Assembly: GCF_000427295.1 (NCBI RefSeq)
Contig: NZ_ATNM01000110.1
Location: 124,001-188,000, forward strand
Length of the DNA stretch: 64,000 nt
Direction: 5' to 3'
Source of the DNA: Cyclobacterium qasimii M12-11B
Lineage (GTDB): Bacteria; Bacteroidota; Bacteroidia; Cytophagales; Cyclobacteriaceae
Of the stretch, positions 26,845 to 36,803 are shown piece by piece; the stretch's first letter is position 1; each line of letters starts with the position of its first letter. The notes under the pieces were generated by a model that ran no database searches, was not told where the DNA came from, and was given only the letters and a program-made list of their open reading frames with translations. Made by a program: the position numbers and the translations under genes.

Positions 26845-28074
26845 ATGACATATCAAATCAAGGCGTTTGAAAACGGAATCAGAGTTGTACACCAGGAAGT
26901 AACCAGTACCCGACTGGTCCATTGTGGATTTATTCTTGATATCGGCAGCAGGGATGAAACTGAAGAGCAGGTGGGATTGGCGCATTTCTGGGAACACATG
27001 GCTTTTAAGGGCACCCAAAAAAGAAAGGCATTTCACATCCTTAACAGACTTGACTCTGTCGGTGGTGAGTTAAATGCCTATACTACCAAAGAAAAAATAT
27101 GTTTCTACGCTACTGTACTTCAACAGCACTGGAACAAAGCTGCTGATTTACTTTGCGACATCACCTTCAACAGTACCTTCCCTCCCAAACAAATAGAAAA
27201 AGAACGACAGGTAATACTGGAGGAAATGGCCATGTACCGAGATTCACCCGACGATGCCCTTCAGGATGAATTTGACAGTTTGCTATTTCCCAACCATTCC
27301 CTTGGTTACAATATCCTCGGCACTGAAGATTCTGTCAAAAGTTTTACGCAAGAAGATTTCATTAATTTCATTGCCCAACACATGGATACCTCTCGAATCG
27401 TGGTCTCCGTAGTGGGCAATATCAGTTTTAAGAAAGCGCTCAACAGGTTGGCCCCCTTATTAAGTAATATTCCTGCAAGCAGAAGTTCGCTAAGGAGGAC
27501 ACCTTCCTTGACTTATAAACCACAATCCAGTGCTTTCCATAAAGAAATCACACAGGCCAATTGCGCCTTGGGCAAACCTGCATTTTCGATAGATGACCCA
27601 AGAAGGTTTAAACTTCATTTGTTAAACAATATATTGGGAGGTCCCAGCATGAATTCCAGGCTGAACATGGCTTTGCGGGAAAAACACGGATTGGTTTACA
27701 GTATTGAATCGGTTTACCAGGCATTTACTGATACAGGTTTCATTGGCATCTATTATGGGACAGAAGAAAAGGCTGCCGAAAAAGCCCGTAAAATCGTCTT
27801 AAAAGAAATTCAACGCATTTGCACCAAGAAACTTGGTAGCATGCAACTGCACATGGGCAAGGAACAAGCCATTGGACAAATGGCCATGGCTGAGGAAAAC
27901 TATGCCGGGCTGATGTTGGTTTATGGCAAAACACTTCTTGACAAAGGGAAAATTGAACGGCTTGAAGATATTTTTTCAAGCATTCGCTCAGCAACAGCCG
28001 AAGAGCTTATGGAACTGGCCAATGAAGTATATGATGTAGATAAATTTAGTTTTTTAACCTATCTGCCAAAATAA
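26845..28074 (+). CDS. M16 family zinc metallopeptidase
   Basis: This 409-residue peptidase has an intact zinc motif HFWEH (H47, E50, H51) and the distal Glu about 76 residues later in VILEEMAMYRD (E127). The second lobe has LLNNILGGPSMNSRLN and LREKHGLVYSIES. No signal peptide is visible from this start, so it is probably cytoplasmic. It resembles the processing-peptidase-like M16B group. I chose the ATG at 26845 because the promoter element overlaps the longer version. It may pair with the inactive M16 protein encoded at 5714. Confidence 0.92.
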   Translation: MTYQIKAFENGIRVVHQEVTSTRLVHCGFILDIGSRDETEEQVGLAHFWEHMAFKGTQKRKAFHILNRLDSVGGELNAYTTKEKICFYATVLQQHWNKAADLLCDITFNSTFPPKQIEKERQVILEEMAMYRDSPDDALQDEFDSLLFPNHSLGYNILGTEDSVKSFTQEDFINFIAQHMDTSRIVVSVVGNISFKKALNRLAPLLSNIPASRSSLRRTPSLTYKPQSSAFHKEITQANCALGKPAFSIDDPRRFKLHLLNNILGGPSMNSRLNMALREKHGLVYSIESVYQAFTDTGFIGIYYGTEEKAAEKARKIVLKEIQRICTKKLGSMQLHMGKEQAIGQMAMAEENYAGLMLVYGKTLLDKGKIERLEDIFSSIRSATAEELMELANEVYDVDKFSFLTYLPK

Positions 28075-28076
28075 TT

Positions 28077-28714
28077 ATGATTGACCAAGACCTATTAAAC
28101 TATTGTGCACAAAATAGCGGCAGTGAAGACGAGCTGCTTCAATTGATCCGTAGGCAAACCAATCTGAAGGTGCTAAAACCAAGAATGTTATCTGGACACT
28201 TGCAGGGCAAAATATTGGAAATCCTGGTAAAAATGAGCGGGGCTCAAAATATTCTGGAAATCGGAACGTATACTGGCTATGCTTCCATATTTCTTGCCCG
28301 TGGATTGCCCGCTACAGGGAAATTGACAACGATTGATATCAATGAAGAATTGGAAGAAATGGTGCAAGGTTTTTTCAATCAATCGGGCTTAGAAGACAAA
28401 ATCGATTATAGGATAGGAGATGCTCTTGAGATTATCCCGACCTTGTCATGGCCATTTGATTTTATTTTTATTGATGCTGACAAACGCAACTATGTCAATT
28501 ATTACAATCTTATCGTTGATAAGATAAAGCCGGGAGGCTTAATATTGGCCGATAATATTTTGTGGTCAGGAAAAGTCCTGTCCAAAAACCGTAAAAAGTA
28601 GACAAGGACACCGCAACTATTTTAGCTTTTAACGAGCAAGTCAATGCTGATCCACGTGTAGAGAATGTAATTTTACCGATAAGAGATGGCATCATGCTTG
28701 TCAGAAAGCTTTAA
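28077..28714 (+). CDS. SAM-dependent O-methyltransferase (apparent 1-base deletion)
   Basis: This class I methyltransferase of the catechol/caffeoyl-CoA type has the SAM motif ILEIGTYTGYASIFLA, the acidic TTIDINEE and the metal-site region FIFIDADKRNYVNYY. The frame stops at 28601 after GKVLSKNRKK. Adding one A in the run at 28593-28597 restores VDKDTATILAFNEQVN and the expected C-terminus ending IRDGIMLVRKL, for 212 residues in all. The substrate is unknown. It follows the M16 peptidase by 2 bases and is followed by the transglycosylase gene, so these may form one operon. Confidence 0.88.
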
Positions 28715-28725
28715 CCGGAATAAGA

Positions 28726-30326
28726 ATGAAAAGAACAGTAATTGTAAGCATATTATTTTTTCTAAACTTTTACCTGCCTGTTTTTGGCCAGGCACCACAA
28801 GTGCCACAAGTCATTGACTTTGCAGGACTAACATTAAAACTAAACGATGCAGCGAGAAAGGACATTCAAGCAGATGTAGATGCACAGTACAGAAGTGCCT
28901 CCCATTTTCAAGCAAAGCTAGATCGGGTAAATCTTTACATGCCTATTATAGAAAGAGTGCTCAGGGAGGAAGGTGTGCCTGATGATTTCAAATTTTTAGC
29001 CATTCAGGAAAGTAGTTTGATTTCCGATGCCGTATCAACATCCAATGCTGTCGGTTTTTGGCAATTTAAAAAAGGCACTGCAGAAGAAGTTTTCTTAAGG
29101 GTAGACAATGAAGTAGATGAACGCAAAAGCATTGTTTCTTCCACACGAGGGGCTGCAACATACTTAAAGAAACACCAAAGGTACATGGACAACTGGGCGA
29201 CGACCCTCGTTTCCTACCAAATGGGTTTGGGTGGTGCTAGAGGTTATTATAAAGACAAATACAAGGGACACCGAAGTATGGACATTGATAGGAACACTTA
29301 TTGGTACCTCAAAAAATTTCTGGCACACAAAATCGCCTATCAAGGTCAATTAGGGAAAATGGTAAGCAATGGCAGTTACTTGCATGAATACCCAATTCAG
29401 GGTCCTTCCACCCTTAAATCTGTAGCCAAATCACTTGGAGTGAGCGAAAATCATTTACAAGAGTACAACAAATGGAGCTTAAAAGGCAGCATTCCAAACG
29501 ACAGGACCTATACCGTCACCTATATTTTAAAGGGGATAGTTCCGGAGAGGCCTTTACTTGCCAGTAATCCACCCTCAACAAACGATAACGGCCTGCTTCC
29601 TGTAAAATCAAATGCCTTGGGGTTCCCAAAAATCACAGAGAATGCGAAAAAACCCAATCAAATTAAAATTAACGGAATTAAGGGAGTTGTAGCGATTTCT
29701 AACAACCAAAGTCAACTTGCCATTCAAGCGGGAATAAGTGAGGGTAAATTAAGAAGGGTAAATGATTTAAAAGCTTCTGATCCCATACAGCCAGGAGGCT
29801 ATTATTATATCAAAAACAAAAAAGCAAAGCAAAAACACCTGAACACATTGTTCAACCAGGGGAAACCCTTTGGGGAATCTCTCAATTGTATGGAATCCGT
29901 AAACACTCCTTGATGGCAAAAAACAGGGTTTACAAGGACGAACAACTTCTTCCAGGCATGGTATTGCGCTTAAGAAAATATTACAAGAAGAATGAGGCAA
30001 TTGCAAGGGTTAACTTAACGCCTTCACCTGTAATAGCACCAGCACGAACGGCAACCCAGCAAAAGCAACCTCAAAGGACTGCTCCTGTGGAAAGTCCCAC
30101 ACCTGTTGCGGTACCTGTACCTGATAAAAAACCAGCAAATACTCCTAAAACCCAAATACCTACAGAAACAAAGACTAGCTATAGGGAACACCAGGTAAAA
30201 CCGGGTGACACACTCTATTCCATTTCCAGAAATTATGGTGTTACAGTATCGGAACTAAGAAATTGGAACAACATAAGTGAAGATAATATCCTCTCTGTTG
30301 GACAAAAACTGGAAATTCGAAAATAA
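28726..30326 (+). CDS. Lytic transglycosylase with LysM domains (apparent 1-base deletion)
   Basis: The signal peptide (about residues 1-22) is followed by an SLT-type GH23 domain with catalytic E95 in FLAIQESSL and NAVGFWQFKKGTA. LysM-like repeats follow, then a Thr/Pro-rich linker and a last LysM (VKPGDTLYSISRNYGVTVSE). The frame breaks near 29812-29834 in A runs. With one extra A the text reads on as HIVQPGETLWGISQLYG, a proper LysM, and gives 533 residues. The enzyme is MltD-like and would cleave peptidoglycan glycan strands in the periplasm. Confidence 0.9.
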
Positions 30327-30342
30327 ATAAAATAATTGACTG

Positions 30343-30350
30343 TATATTTG
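30343..30350 (+). promoter_or_regulatory. Promoter -7 element for the DUF3078 gene
   Basis: TATATTTG matches TAnnTTTG and lies 20 bases upstream of the ATG at 30371, in the short gap after the transglycosylase gene. Confidence 0.55.
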
Positions 30351-30370
30351 TATTCCACCGTTTATTCGCC

Positions 30371-31363
30371 ATGCACACAAGGATTGTTATAATTTTATTT
30401 TTACTATTTGCTACAAAAATCAGCTTTGTACAGGCTCAGGACGCATTGTCTAAGGCAGATACGGTAATCATCGGAGGTGATACACTGGTAATGCTTGGAG
30501 ATTCTTTGATTTTCACCACAGAGGTAGAACCTATTTATTGGAAAAATGGTGGCAATTTCAATTTCAGCTTGCAACAAGTTAGTCTTAGTAACTGGGCTGC
30601 TGGTGGAGCAAGTTCTTTTGCTTTAAATACCGGATTAGTGTTGTTCGCCAATTATGCAAAAGACAATATTATCTGGGACACCAATCTTACCCTCAATTAC
30701 GGGATAAACAGGCAAACAGGAAGGGCTTTCCCGACACGGAAATCAAATGACAACTTTATTTTCATCAGTAAATATGGGCGTCAACTAAGTAAAAAAATAT
30801 ACCTCTCAACCCAAATTGATGCACGGACTCAATTAATGGAAGGATATCGCTATTATAGGGAATCTGGCGCTGAAAGAGACAGTAGGAGTCGGCTTTCAGA
30901 CTTTCTAAGCCCAGGATACGTACAGTCCTCAACAGGTTTGAATTATCAGGTTACCGCTAAAAATGGCAACAAATTCTCCACCATACTTTCCCCATTCACT
31001 GGCAGGTTTACTGTCGTCCTGGATGACTCTCTGAGCACGGCAGGAGCATTTGGTGTAATCCCTGGTGAAAAAGTGAAGCCTGAGGCGGGTATCTCCTTAA
31101 GTTCTTCTGCCGACTTTAAAGTTATGGAAAACATTAGTTGGAAAATGGACCTGAATCTCTTTACCAATTATGAAAAATTGGGGAATACAGTCGTCAACTT
31201 CAATTCAGTGATTAGCTTAAAGGTGAATAAATACATCACCACAAGAATTGCTACCATTATGATCTACGATGAAAGTGTCTATATCTCGCAAGATGAGGGA
31301 CCAGCCACACGAGCCATTCAGCTCCAAAACCTGCTAAATTTCGGGATTGCCTTAGACTTTTAA
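30371..31363 (+). CDS. DUF3078 outer-membrane protein
   Basis: This 330-residue protein has a signal peptide ending at FVQAQ. The DUF3078 hallmark FNFSLQQVSLSNWAAGGASS lies near residues 58-77, followed by alternating beta strands consistent with an outer-membrane barrel. The function of the family is unknown. It has its own promoter and is convergent with dnaX. Confidence 0.87.
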   Translation: MHTRIVIILFLLFATKISFVQAQDALSKADTVIIGGDTLVMLGDSLIFTTEVEPIYWKNGGNFNFSLQQVSLSNWAAGGASSFALNTGLVLFANYAKDNIIWDTNLTLNYGINRQTGRAFPTRKSNDNFIFISKYGRQLSKKIYLSTQIDARTQLMEGYRYYRESGAERDSRSRLSDFLSPGYVQSSTGLNYQVTAKNGNKFSTILSPFTGRFTVVLDDSLSTAGAFGVIPGEKVKPEAGISLSSSADFKVMENISWKMDLNLFTNYEKLGNTVVNFNSVISLKVNKYITTRIATIMIYDESVYISQDEGPATRAIQLQNLLNFGIALDF

Positions 31364-31430
31364 ATGCTTTTTCAAAAATTGCGGTGTAAGGATTTTAGCT
31401 TAAAGGGTTGAAACACAACTTTTTTCAGCT

Positions 31431-33159
31431 TTAAAAATCAGCGTCTAAGCCAAAGCGTTTTTTCAATTCTTTAAGCGCGGGAGACTTCTCCATCAGATAC
31501 GTTAATTTCTCTCTGGAAGTATAGAGGTTTTTCAAAGGGTTTTTTGCCTCTTTGGTAATTTCAAATGTTACCTCCACATCTGGATGCCTTAACTTCCTTC
31601 TTAATATCCCTGTAAGCTCTGGTTTTAGTTTAGGGAATAAGTCTTCATGTAAGCCCGAACTAAGCATAAAGACAACCTCTTGTCCCCTTAGCTCAAAGGG
31701 TTGACTGAGCAAGGCCATTTCCATGTTTTTATGGTCCTGTTTGAACTCAACCAATACTTCTTCAAAAGCAGTTTTGACTGTATCCGAATTGAGTGGTTGT
31801 CTTGGGAGATTCTCCTCCAACTCAGCGACTTCCTCTTTTACAATTTCTTTTTTAGCTTGAATTTCTAAGGGCCTATCTTTAATTTGTTTTTCAACAGCTT
31901 CAAGATTGGAGGGAATGGTAAAGCTCTTTTTTTTGACCTGAGGAATGGGACTAGCTTGGCTGGCTGAATTTGAAAAGCCTGTACTTTCTGCCTTTATTTC
32001 CGGTTCATTTGTTAAGCTTTTTTTTTGCATCATCGCTAGCCACAGCAGCAAGTGAAATGGCATGAGGCAACTTCGCTAATTTCATTAAAACCAACTCCAC
32101 ATGTAATCTTTGGTTTTTGCTGGTTTTATATGACAGGTCTGCCTGATTGCAAATATTCAAAGCAGACAATAAGAATGAAAAAGGACTCTCTGCAGCCTGC
32201 TCTACATACCTTGCTTTGGCAGTGTCAGAAACCTGAAGTAATACCACCGTATCAGCATCCTTGCAAACCATTAAATCCCTAAGGTGTTCACTAAGGCCTA
32301 CAAGAAAATTATGTCCATCAAAACCCTTTTTAAGAATCTCGTCAAAAATCAACAATGCTTTTGAAATGCTCTCCTTAAGCAATGAATCCGTTACTTTAAA
32401 ATAGTAATCATAATCCAGAACATGTAGGTTATTGATCGTTTCCTGGTAAGTAACTTTTTTACCTGCCGAGAAAGTAACGATCAAATCATATATGGAAAGT
32501 GCATCTCTAAGCGCCCCATCCGCTTTGGTAGCGATCAATCTTAAGGCCTCAGTTTCATAATCTACGCCCTCTTCTTTAGAAATATATTCTAAATGCTGGC
32601 TGATATCCTGAATCTGAATCCTGTTAAAATCAAAAATCTGACAACGGGAAAGGATCGTAGGTATAATTTTATGCTTCTCTGTAGTGGCGAGAATAAAAAT
32701 AGCATGTTTGGGAGGCTCTTCCAATGTTTTCAAAAAAGCATTGAAAGCCTGGGTGGTAAGCATGTGAACCTCATCAATAATATAGACTTTGTACTTGCCT
32801 TTTTGCGGCACATACCTTACCTGGTCTACAAGGCTCCGCATATCATCCACGGAGTTATTAGATGCCGCATCCAATTCGTGAACATTAAAGGAACTATTGG
32901 AATTGAAAGCCGCGCATGAACTGCATTCATTACACGCTTCCCCATTGTCCTGTCTGTTTTCACAGTTTATGGTCTTGGCAAGGATTCTGGCACAAGTTGT
33001 CTTCCCAACACCTCTTGGTCCACAAAACAAAAAAGCCTGCGCCAAGTGATCATTTTTGATCGCATTCTTTAGAGTAGTGGTAATATGGCTTTGCCCCACC
33101 ACACTCTTAAAGTCCGAGGGTCTGTATTTTCTGGCAGAAACAACAAAATTTTCCATCAC
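31431..33159 (-). CDS. dnaX: DNA polymerase III gamma/tau subunit, frame change at an A9 run
   Basis: The first frame (33159 to 32005) encodes 384 residues: the clamp-loader AAA+ module with Walker A GPRGVGKT at 47-54, zinc-site Cys at 66, 76, 79 and 82, IIDEVHML, and the collar domain. It stops three codons after nine A residues (plus-strand T at 32018-32026). The other frame continues with a charged region and a C-terminal tau-like domain to 31431. Dropping one A gives a 575-residue tau-type protein. This may be a homopolymer error, or real slippage making gamma and tau as known from Thermus and Escherichia coli. Confidence 0.92.
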
Positions 33160-33296
33160 TGCAATTTATAAAATTAATCGAACTTAAAACGTTCTGACCT
33201 TCCTTTTTAGCCACCCACTTTCGCTAACAGGCTGGGAACATGCTAATTTAAATATTATTTGAAAGTTGAAAGAATAGCCAATGCCACTTTCCGGAC

Positions 33297-34157
33297 TTAG
33301 CCTAACTCCGGTCCAGTTATCAAGTAATAACTATCAATATCACTTTTTGTAGATTGGGGAGGAATAAACATTCTAATCAACTCACGCTGCTTGGCAAAGC
33401 CGCATTTTTCAAGCCATGGATTTAACTTCGAATGATGCTCTCCCAGATCTAAAACAAGATCTCTTTCATGAAAACCCTCTAAAACTTTAGAAATAAGCGC
33501 TTGGACTATGGCATCATTTGATGCAATCAATGGTCCAAGTTGCAAGAATTTGCTCCCCGGTCTACACAAAACAAAGCCTATTAATTCCTTCTCACGTTTA
33601 ACTAAAAAAGCTCCCTGAGGAAAGTTTTTAAATAAATGCAGTAAAACCTCTCCCCTTTCTTCCCCGAAAACTTTTTTGTCATAGGACAGAATCTCGGCAA
33701 AATCCTCCTCAGAAACTTTTACCACTTCATAGGCAGGGGATTCCAACGATTGGGATACTCCCTTAGGCCGAACCCATCTAAAAAGGGAGTACTCTTTGAC
33801 AAAACCTATTTGTTCATATACCTTTTGACCTGCAGGCGTTGCATCTAGTTTTATGGTTTGATTTTCACCTATTCGCTGGATGACTTCACTCATAAGCTTT
33901 TTACTTATGCCTTTTCTCCTGTACCTCCTGTCCACCAGCATCATTCCAATCCAGGCCAATTTCCCTTTATAGGAAAAGGCACAAACCGTTCCTACCACTT
34001 TTTCTTCAGCCACCACGACAAGGCATAAACCAGGGTTATTTACTAAAAACAACTCCCAATCTGCTCTTGTTTGGTTCCACCCTTCCTCAGATTTCAGCTT
34101 CATGGCTGCATCCAGGTCTTCTGCCTGCATTTCTCTTATAAATAATTCCGAATCCAT
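33297..34157 (-). CDS. GNAT family N-acetyltransferase
   Basis: This 286-residue protein has an N-terminal GNAT domain (about residues 1-140) with the acetyl-CoA loop in DRRYRRKGISKKLMSEV. The C-terminal half resembles the second domain of two-domain acetyltransferases (LVLDLGEHHSKLNPWLEKCG). It is cytoplasmic and the substrate is unknown. It is a single gene downstream of dnaX on the same strand, with a 137-base gap. Confidence 0.85.
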   Translation of the reverse strand: MDSELFIREMQAEDLDAAMKLKSEEGWNQTRADWELFLVNNPGLCLVVVAEEKVVGTVCAFSYKGKLAWIGMMLVDRRYRRKGISKKLMSEVIQRIGENQTIKLDATPAGQKVYEQIGFVKEYSLFRWVRPKGVSQSLESPAYEVVKVSEEDFAEILSYDKKVFGEERGEVLLHLFKNFPQGAFLVKREKELIGFVLCRPGSKFLQLGPLIASNDAIVQALISKVLEGFHERDLVLDLGEHHSKLNPWLEKCGFAKQRELIRMFIPPQSTKSDIDSYYLITGPELG

Positions 34158-34282
34158 ATTTGTAAAGACATCTTAAAATGAAATATAAACCAGTAAACTG
34201 GAATAATTAACTGCATTTGGGGAATTTTTTCATATTTTAGAAATTCAAACCCTCACAACCCAACAATAACCCAGCTATTTAT

Positions 34283-35770
34283 ATGGTGAAAACCCTGATA
34301 AGATTAGAATTATTAAAAAGGTTACGAAGCACTTCTTTTGCCAGAAGCCTAACCATTGGCATATTTATACTATTCATAGGTGTTTTATTACTGGGCTACT
34401 TACTCCTTTTTGGTCTGTTCCTCAATAAGCTGATAACGGAAGTTTTAGAAAAACCTGATGCTATTTATTTCATCAATAGTAACCTACTGTATTTCTTCTT
34501 TCTAGAGTTGATATATCGGTATTTCATCCAGCAGCTTCCTGTAATCAATTTAGAAAATTACCTGCATTTACCCATAGCCAAATCAGGGATCATTCATTTC
34601 CTTTTGGTCTGTAGCTTCCTTTCCCCACTGAACATCATCGCTTTGTTAATATTTGGGCCTTTTGCTTTTATAGAACTAAATGCAACTTATGGCGCAGCGC
34701 CAGCTTTTGCCTGGCTGGGTGCAGTATTGCTCACCAGCTGGTCCATGCATTGGTTTGTCCTTTGGTTTAAACAGCGATTTGAGGACAGCCTTATTGGTAC
34801 TTTGGTCGTTTTTAGTGCCTTATTGATAAGTATAGGCTCCAGCTATTTTGGTCTGTATGATCTAGGAGGTTTTTTCGAGCCTGTTTTCACTTTTGCCCTC
34901 GAAAACCCTGTTCCTGTTTTCCTTTTGGCAGCGGTTTTTATTTTAAGTTATTTCCTATGTTTCGCTTTCTACAGGCAAAATGCCTATTTGGAGGAACTGT
35001 CTGAAGGGGACCATTTGCAATTTGCCAACCATGATTTAGGATTTTTATCCAAATTTGGGCTTGCCGGGGAGTTGGCAAATTTGGAATGGAAATTAATCAT
35101 CAGACATAAAAAAAGCCGTACCTATCTTACCTTATGTTTACTATTTCTCCTATACGGACTGATATTTTATAACAATCCTGCTTATGTGAAAGAAAGCGGA
35201 TTCAGCTATCTATTCATATTTGTTGGCACCTTTATCACAGGCATATTTATGCTTCAATACGGACAACTATTCCTTAGTTGGAACTCTCCTACCTTTGACT
35301 TCTATGTGCATCAAAAAAATGGCTTAAGGGCATTGGTGAAGGGAAAATACCTTTTGTTTATCGGTATTTCCTTTTTATGCTTCATTCTGTCTGTACCCTA
35401 TGTGTATTTTGGGTGGAATATATTGCTTATCCACCTTGCTACATTTTTGTTTAACATGGGGGTAACCATACACCTTGTAATATACATGGCACTATGGAAA
35501 CCTAAGCCGATGAACTTACACAAGGGCTCTGTATTTAATTATGAAGGCATGGGACTCTCTCAGTTCCTGATGATCATCCCGCTGGTAGCTGTACCTTATG
35601 CGGTTTTTCTTCCTATTGCTTATTGGTTTGGAGATTATTCCGGATTACTTGCATTAAGCATTATAGGCGGGTTTGGTTTACTCATTTTCCCAATGATCTC
35701 TACTAAAATGGCTGATGCTGTAGTAGATAGAAAATATGAAATTTCAGCAGCATTTCGTCAAGAGTTATGA
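34283..35770 (+). CDS. DUF5687 membrane protein, ABC transporter permease
   Basis: This is a 495-residue polytopic membrane protein with about ten hydrophobic helices. The N-terminus MVKTLIRLELLKRLRSTSFA is typical of Bacteroidota DUF5687 permeases. Its stop overlaps the ATG of an ABC ATPase gene by 4 bases, so the two form a two-component exporter. The substrate is unknown. Confidence 0.85.
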   Translation: MVKTLIRLELLKRLRSTSFARSLTIGIFILFIGVLLLGYLLLFGLFLNKLITEVLEKPDAIYFINSNLLYFFFLELIYRYFIQQLPVINLENYLHLPIAKSGIIHFLLVCSFLSPLNIIALLIFGPFAFIELNATYGAAPAFAWLGAVLLTSWSMHWFVLWFKQRFEDSLIGTLVVFSALLISIGSSYFGLYDLGGFFEPVFTFALENPVPVFLLAAVFILSYFLCFAFYRQNAYLEELSEGDHLQFANHDLGFLSKFGLAGELANLEWKLIIRHKKSRTYLTLCLLFLLYGLIFYNNPAYVKESGFSYLFIFVGTFITGIFMLQYGQLFLSWNSPTFDFYVHQKNGLRALVKGKYLLFIGISFLCFILSVPYVYFGWNILLIHLATFLFNMGVTIHLVIYMALWKPKPMNLHKGSVFNYEGMGLSQFLMIIPLVAVPYAVFLPIAYWFGDYSGLLALSIIGGFGLLIFPMISTKMADAVVDRKYEISAAFRQEL

Positions 35771-36465
35771 TTAAAATAGACGCTTTAAAAAAAATATACG
35801 GTACCACAACTGTATTGGATATTCCAGCCCTTACCATCCCCAAGAGTCAATGCCTCGGCTTGGTAGGCAACAATGGAGCAGGCAAAACCACCCTTTTTCG
35901 TGTCATGCTGGACCTTGTCAGGGCTACAGAGGGCGCTGTAACCGTAGATGAGGAAGAAGTAAGCAAGGGTGAACAATGGAAAACAAAAGTGGGGGCCTAC
36001 CTGGATGAAAACATGCTACTTTCCTACCTTAGCCCCGAAGAGTATTTCACTGCCCTGAGAAAGATTTATCGCTTGTCTGAAGAGGACCTTCAATTGCATC
36101 TGGAAAAATTCCACGATTTTTTTAATGGTGAAATATTAGAATCCAAAAAATACATCAGAGACCTCTCTAAAGGAAACATCAAAAAAGTTGGGATCGCAGC
36201 AGCGCTACTCGGAAAGCCTGAGGCGGTATTGCTTGATGAGCCTTTTGAAAACCTTGACCCCAGCTCACAAATCAGGTTGAAAAAATTAATTCTAAAAGAA
36301 AAAGAAGAAAACCAGGTCACCTTTTTAATTTCAAGCCATGACCTCAACCATGTGGCAGAAATATGCGAAAGGATCGTTCTACTTGAGAAAGGTGTAATTA
36401 TTAAAGACCTGGATGATAAAAGCCACATGACCGAAGAGTTAAACAATTACTTTAATGTCATTTAA
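35767..36465 (+). CDS. ABC transporter ATP-binding protein
   Basis: This 232-residue ATPase has Walker A GNNGAGKTT, a signature motif variant DLSKGNIKKVGIAAALLG in place of the usual LSGGQ, Walker B AVLLDEPFENLDP and the H-loop ISSHDLNHV. It energises the membrane protein encoded just upstream. The two genes form a short operon of the export type, as no binding protein is present. Confidence 0.92.
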   Translation: MIKIDALKKIYGTTTVLDIPALTIPKSQCLGLVGNNGAGKTTLFRVMLDLVRATEGAVTVDEEEVSKGEQWKTKVGAYLDENMLLSYLSPEEYFTALRKIYRLSEEDLQLHLEKFHDFFNGEILESKKYIRDLSKGNIKKVGIAAALLGKPEAVLLDEPFENLDPSSQIRLKKLILKEKEENQVTFLISSHDLNHVAEICERIVLLEKGVIIKDLDDKSHMTEELNNYFNVI

Positions 36466-36803
36466 ATAAAGTGATCAAACAGTCCAATCTATAAAAAAAA
36501 TTAAATTACTCTGTTGATATAGAGATTGTTGCCATAATTTCACTTCTATTACTTTACGGCTTTCAGCAGAGAGCAAACCCGATTTTTATTAAGCTTAATC
36601 GGAATTACCCAGGTGCAAAAACATGACCCAGCAATCCTGCCTCAAGCCTTTAAAGGTGGTTTTAATAAACCATTCCAAACTACCATTCCGCCTCTACGGA
36701 CAGAAAAGACCTCTCATGTAGATAGGCGATAATATAGGATTTCCTTTGTTTTTTTCTGGTTAAATTGGCTTAATTTACAATTTCATTTGAAACCAGAATA
36801 CCT
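36466..36803. other. Intergenic stretch without a gene
   Basis: These 338 bases hold no supported gene. A weak inverted repeat, CCGATT (36579-36584) with AATCGG (36597-36602), is the only structure seen. A clear promoter for the molybdoenzyme gene is not evident, although TTCATTTG at 36782-36789 is near the -7 consensus. Confidence 0.5.

Noticed and set aside
28077-28714. O-methyltransferase as a true pseudogene
   Set aside because: A single-base indel in an A run with perfect continuation in the next frame, repeated in many neighbouring core genes, favours sequence error over decay.
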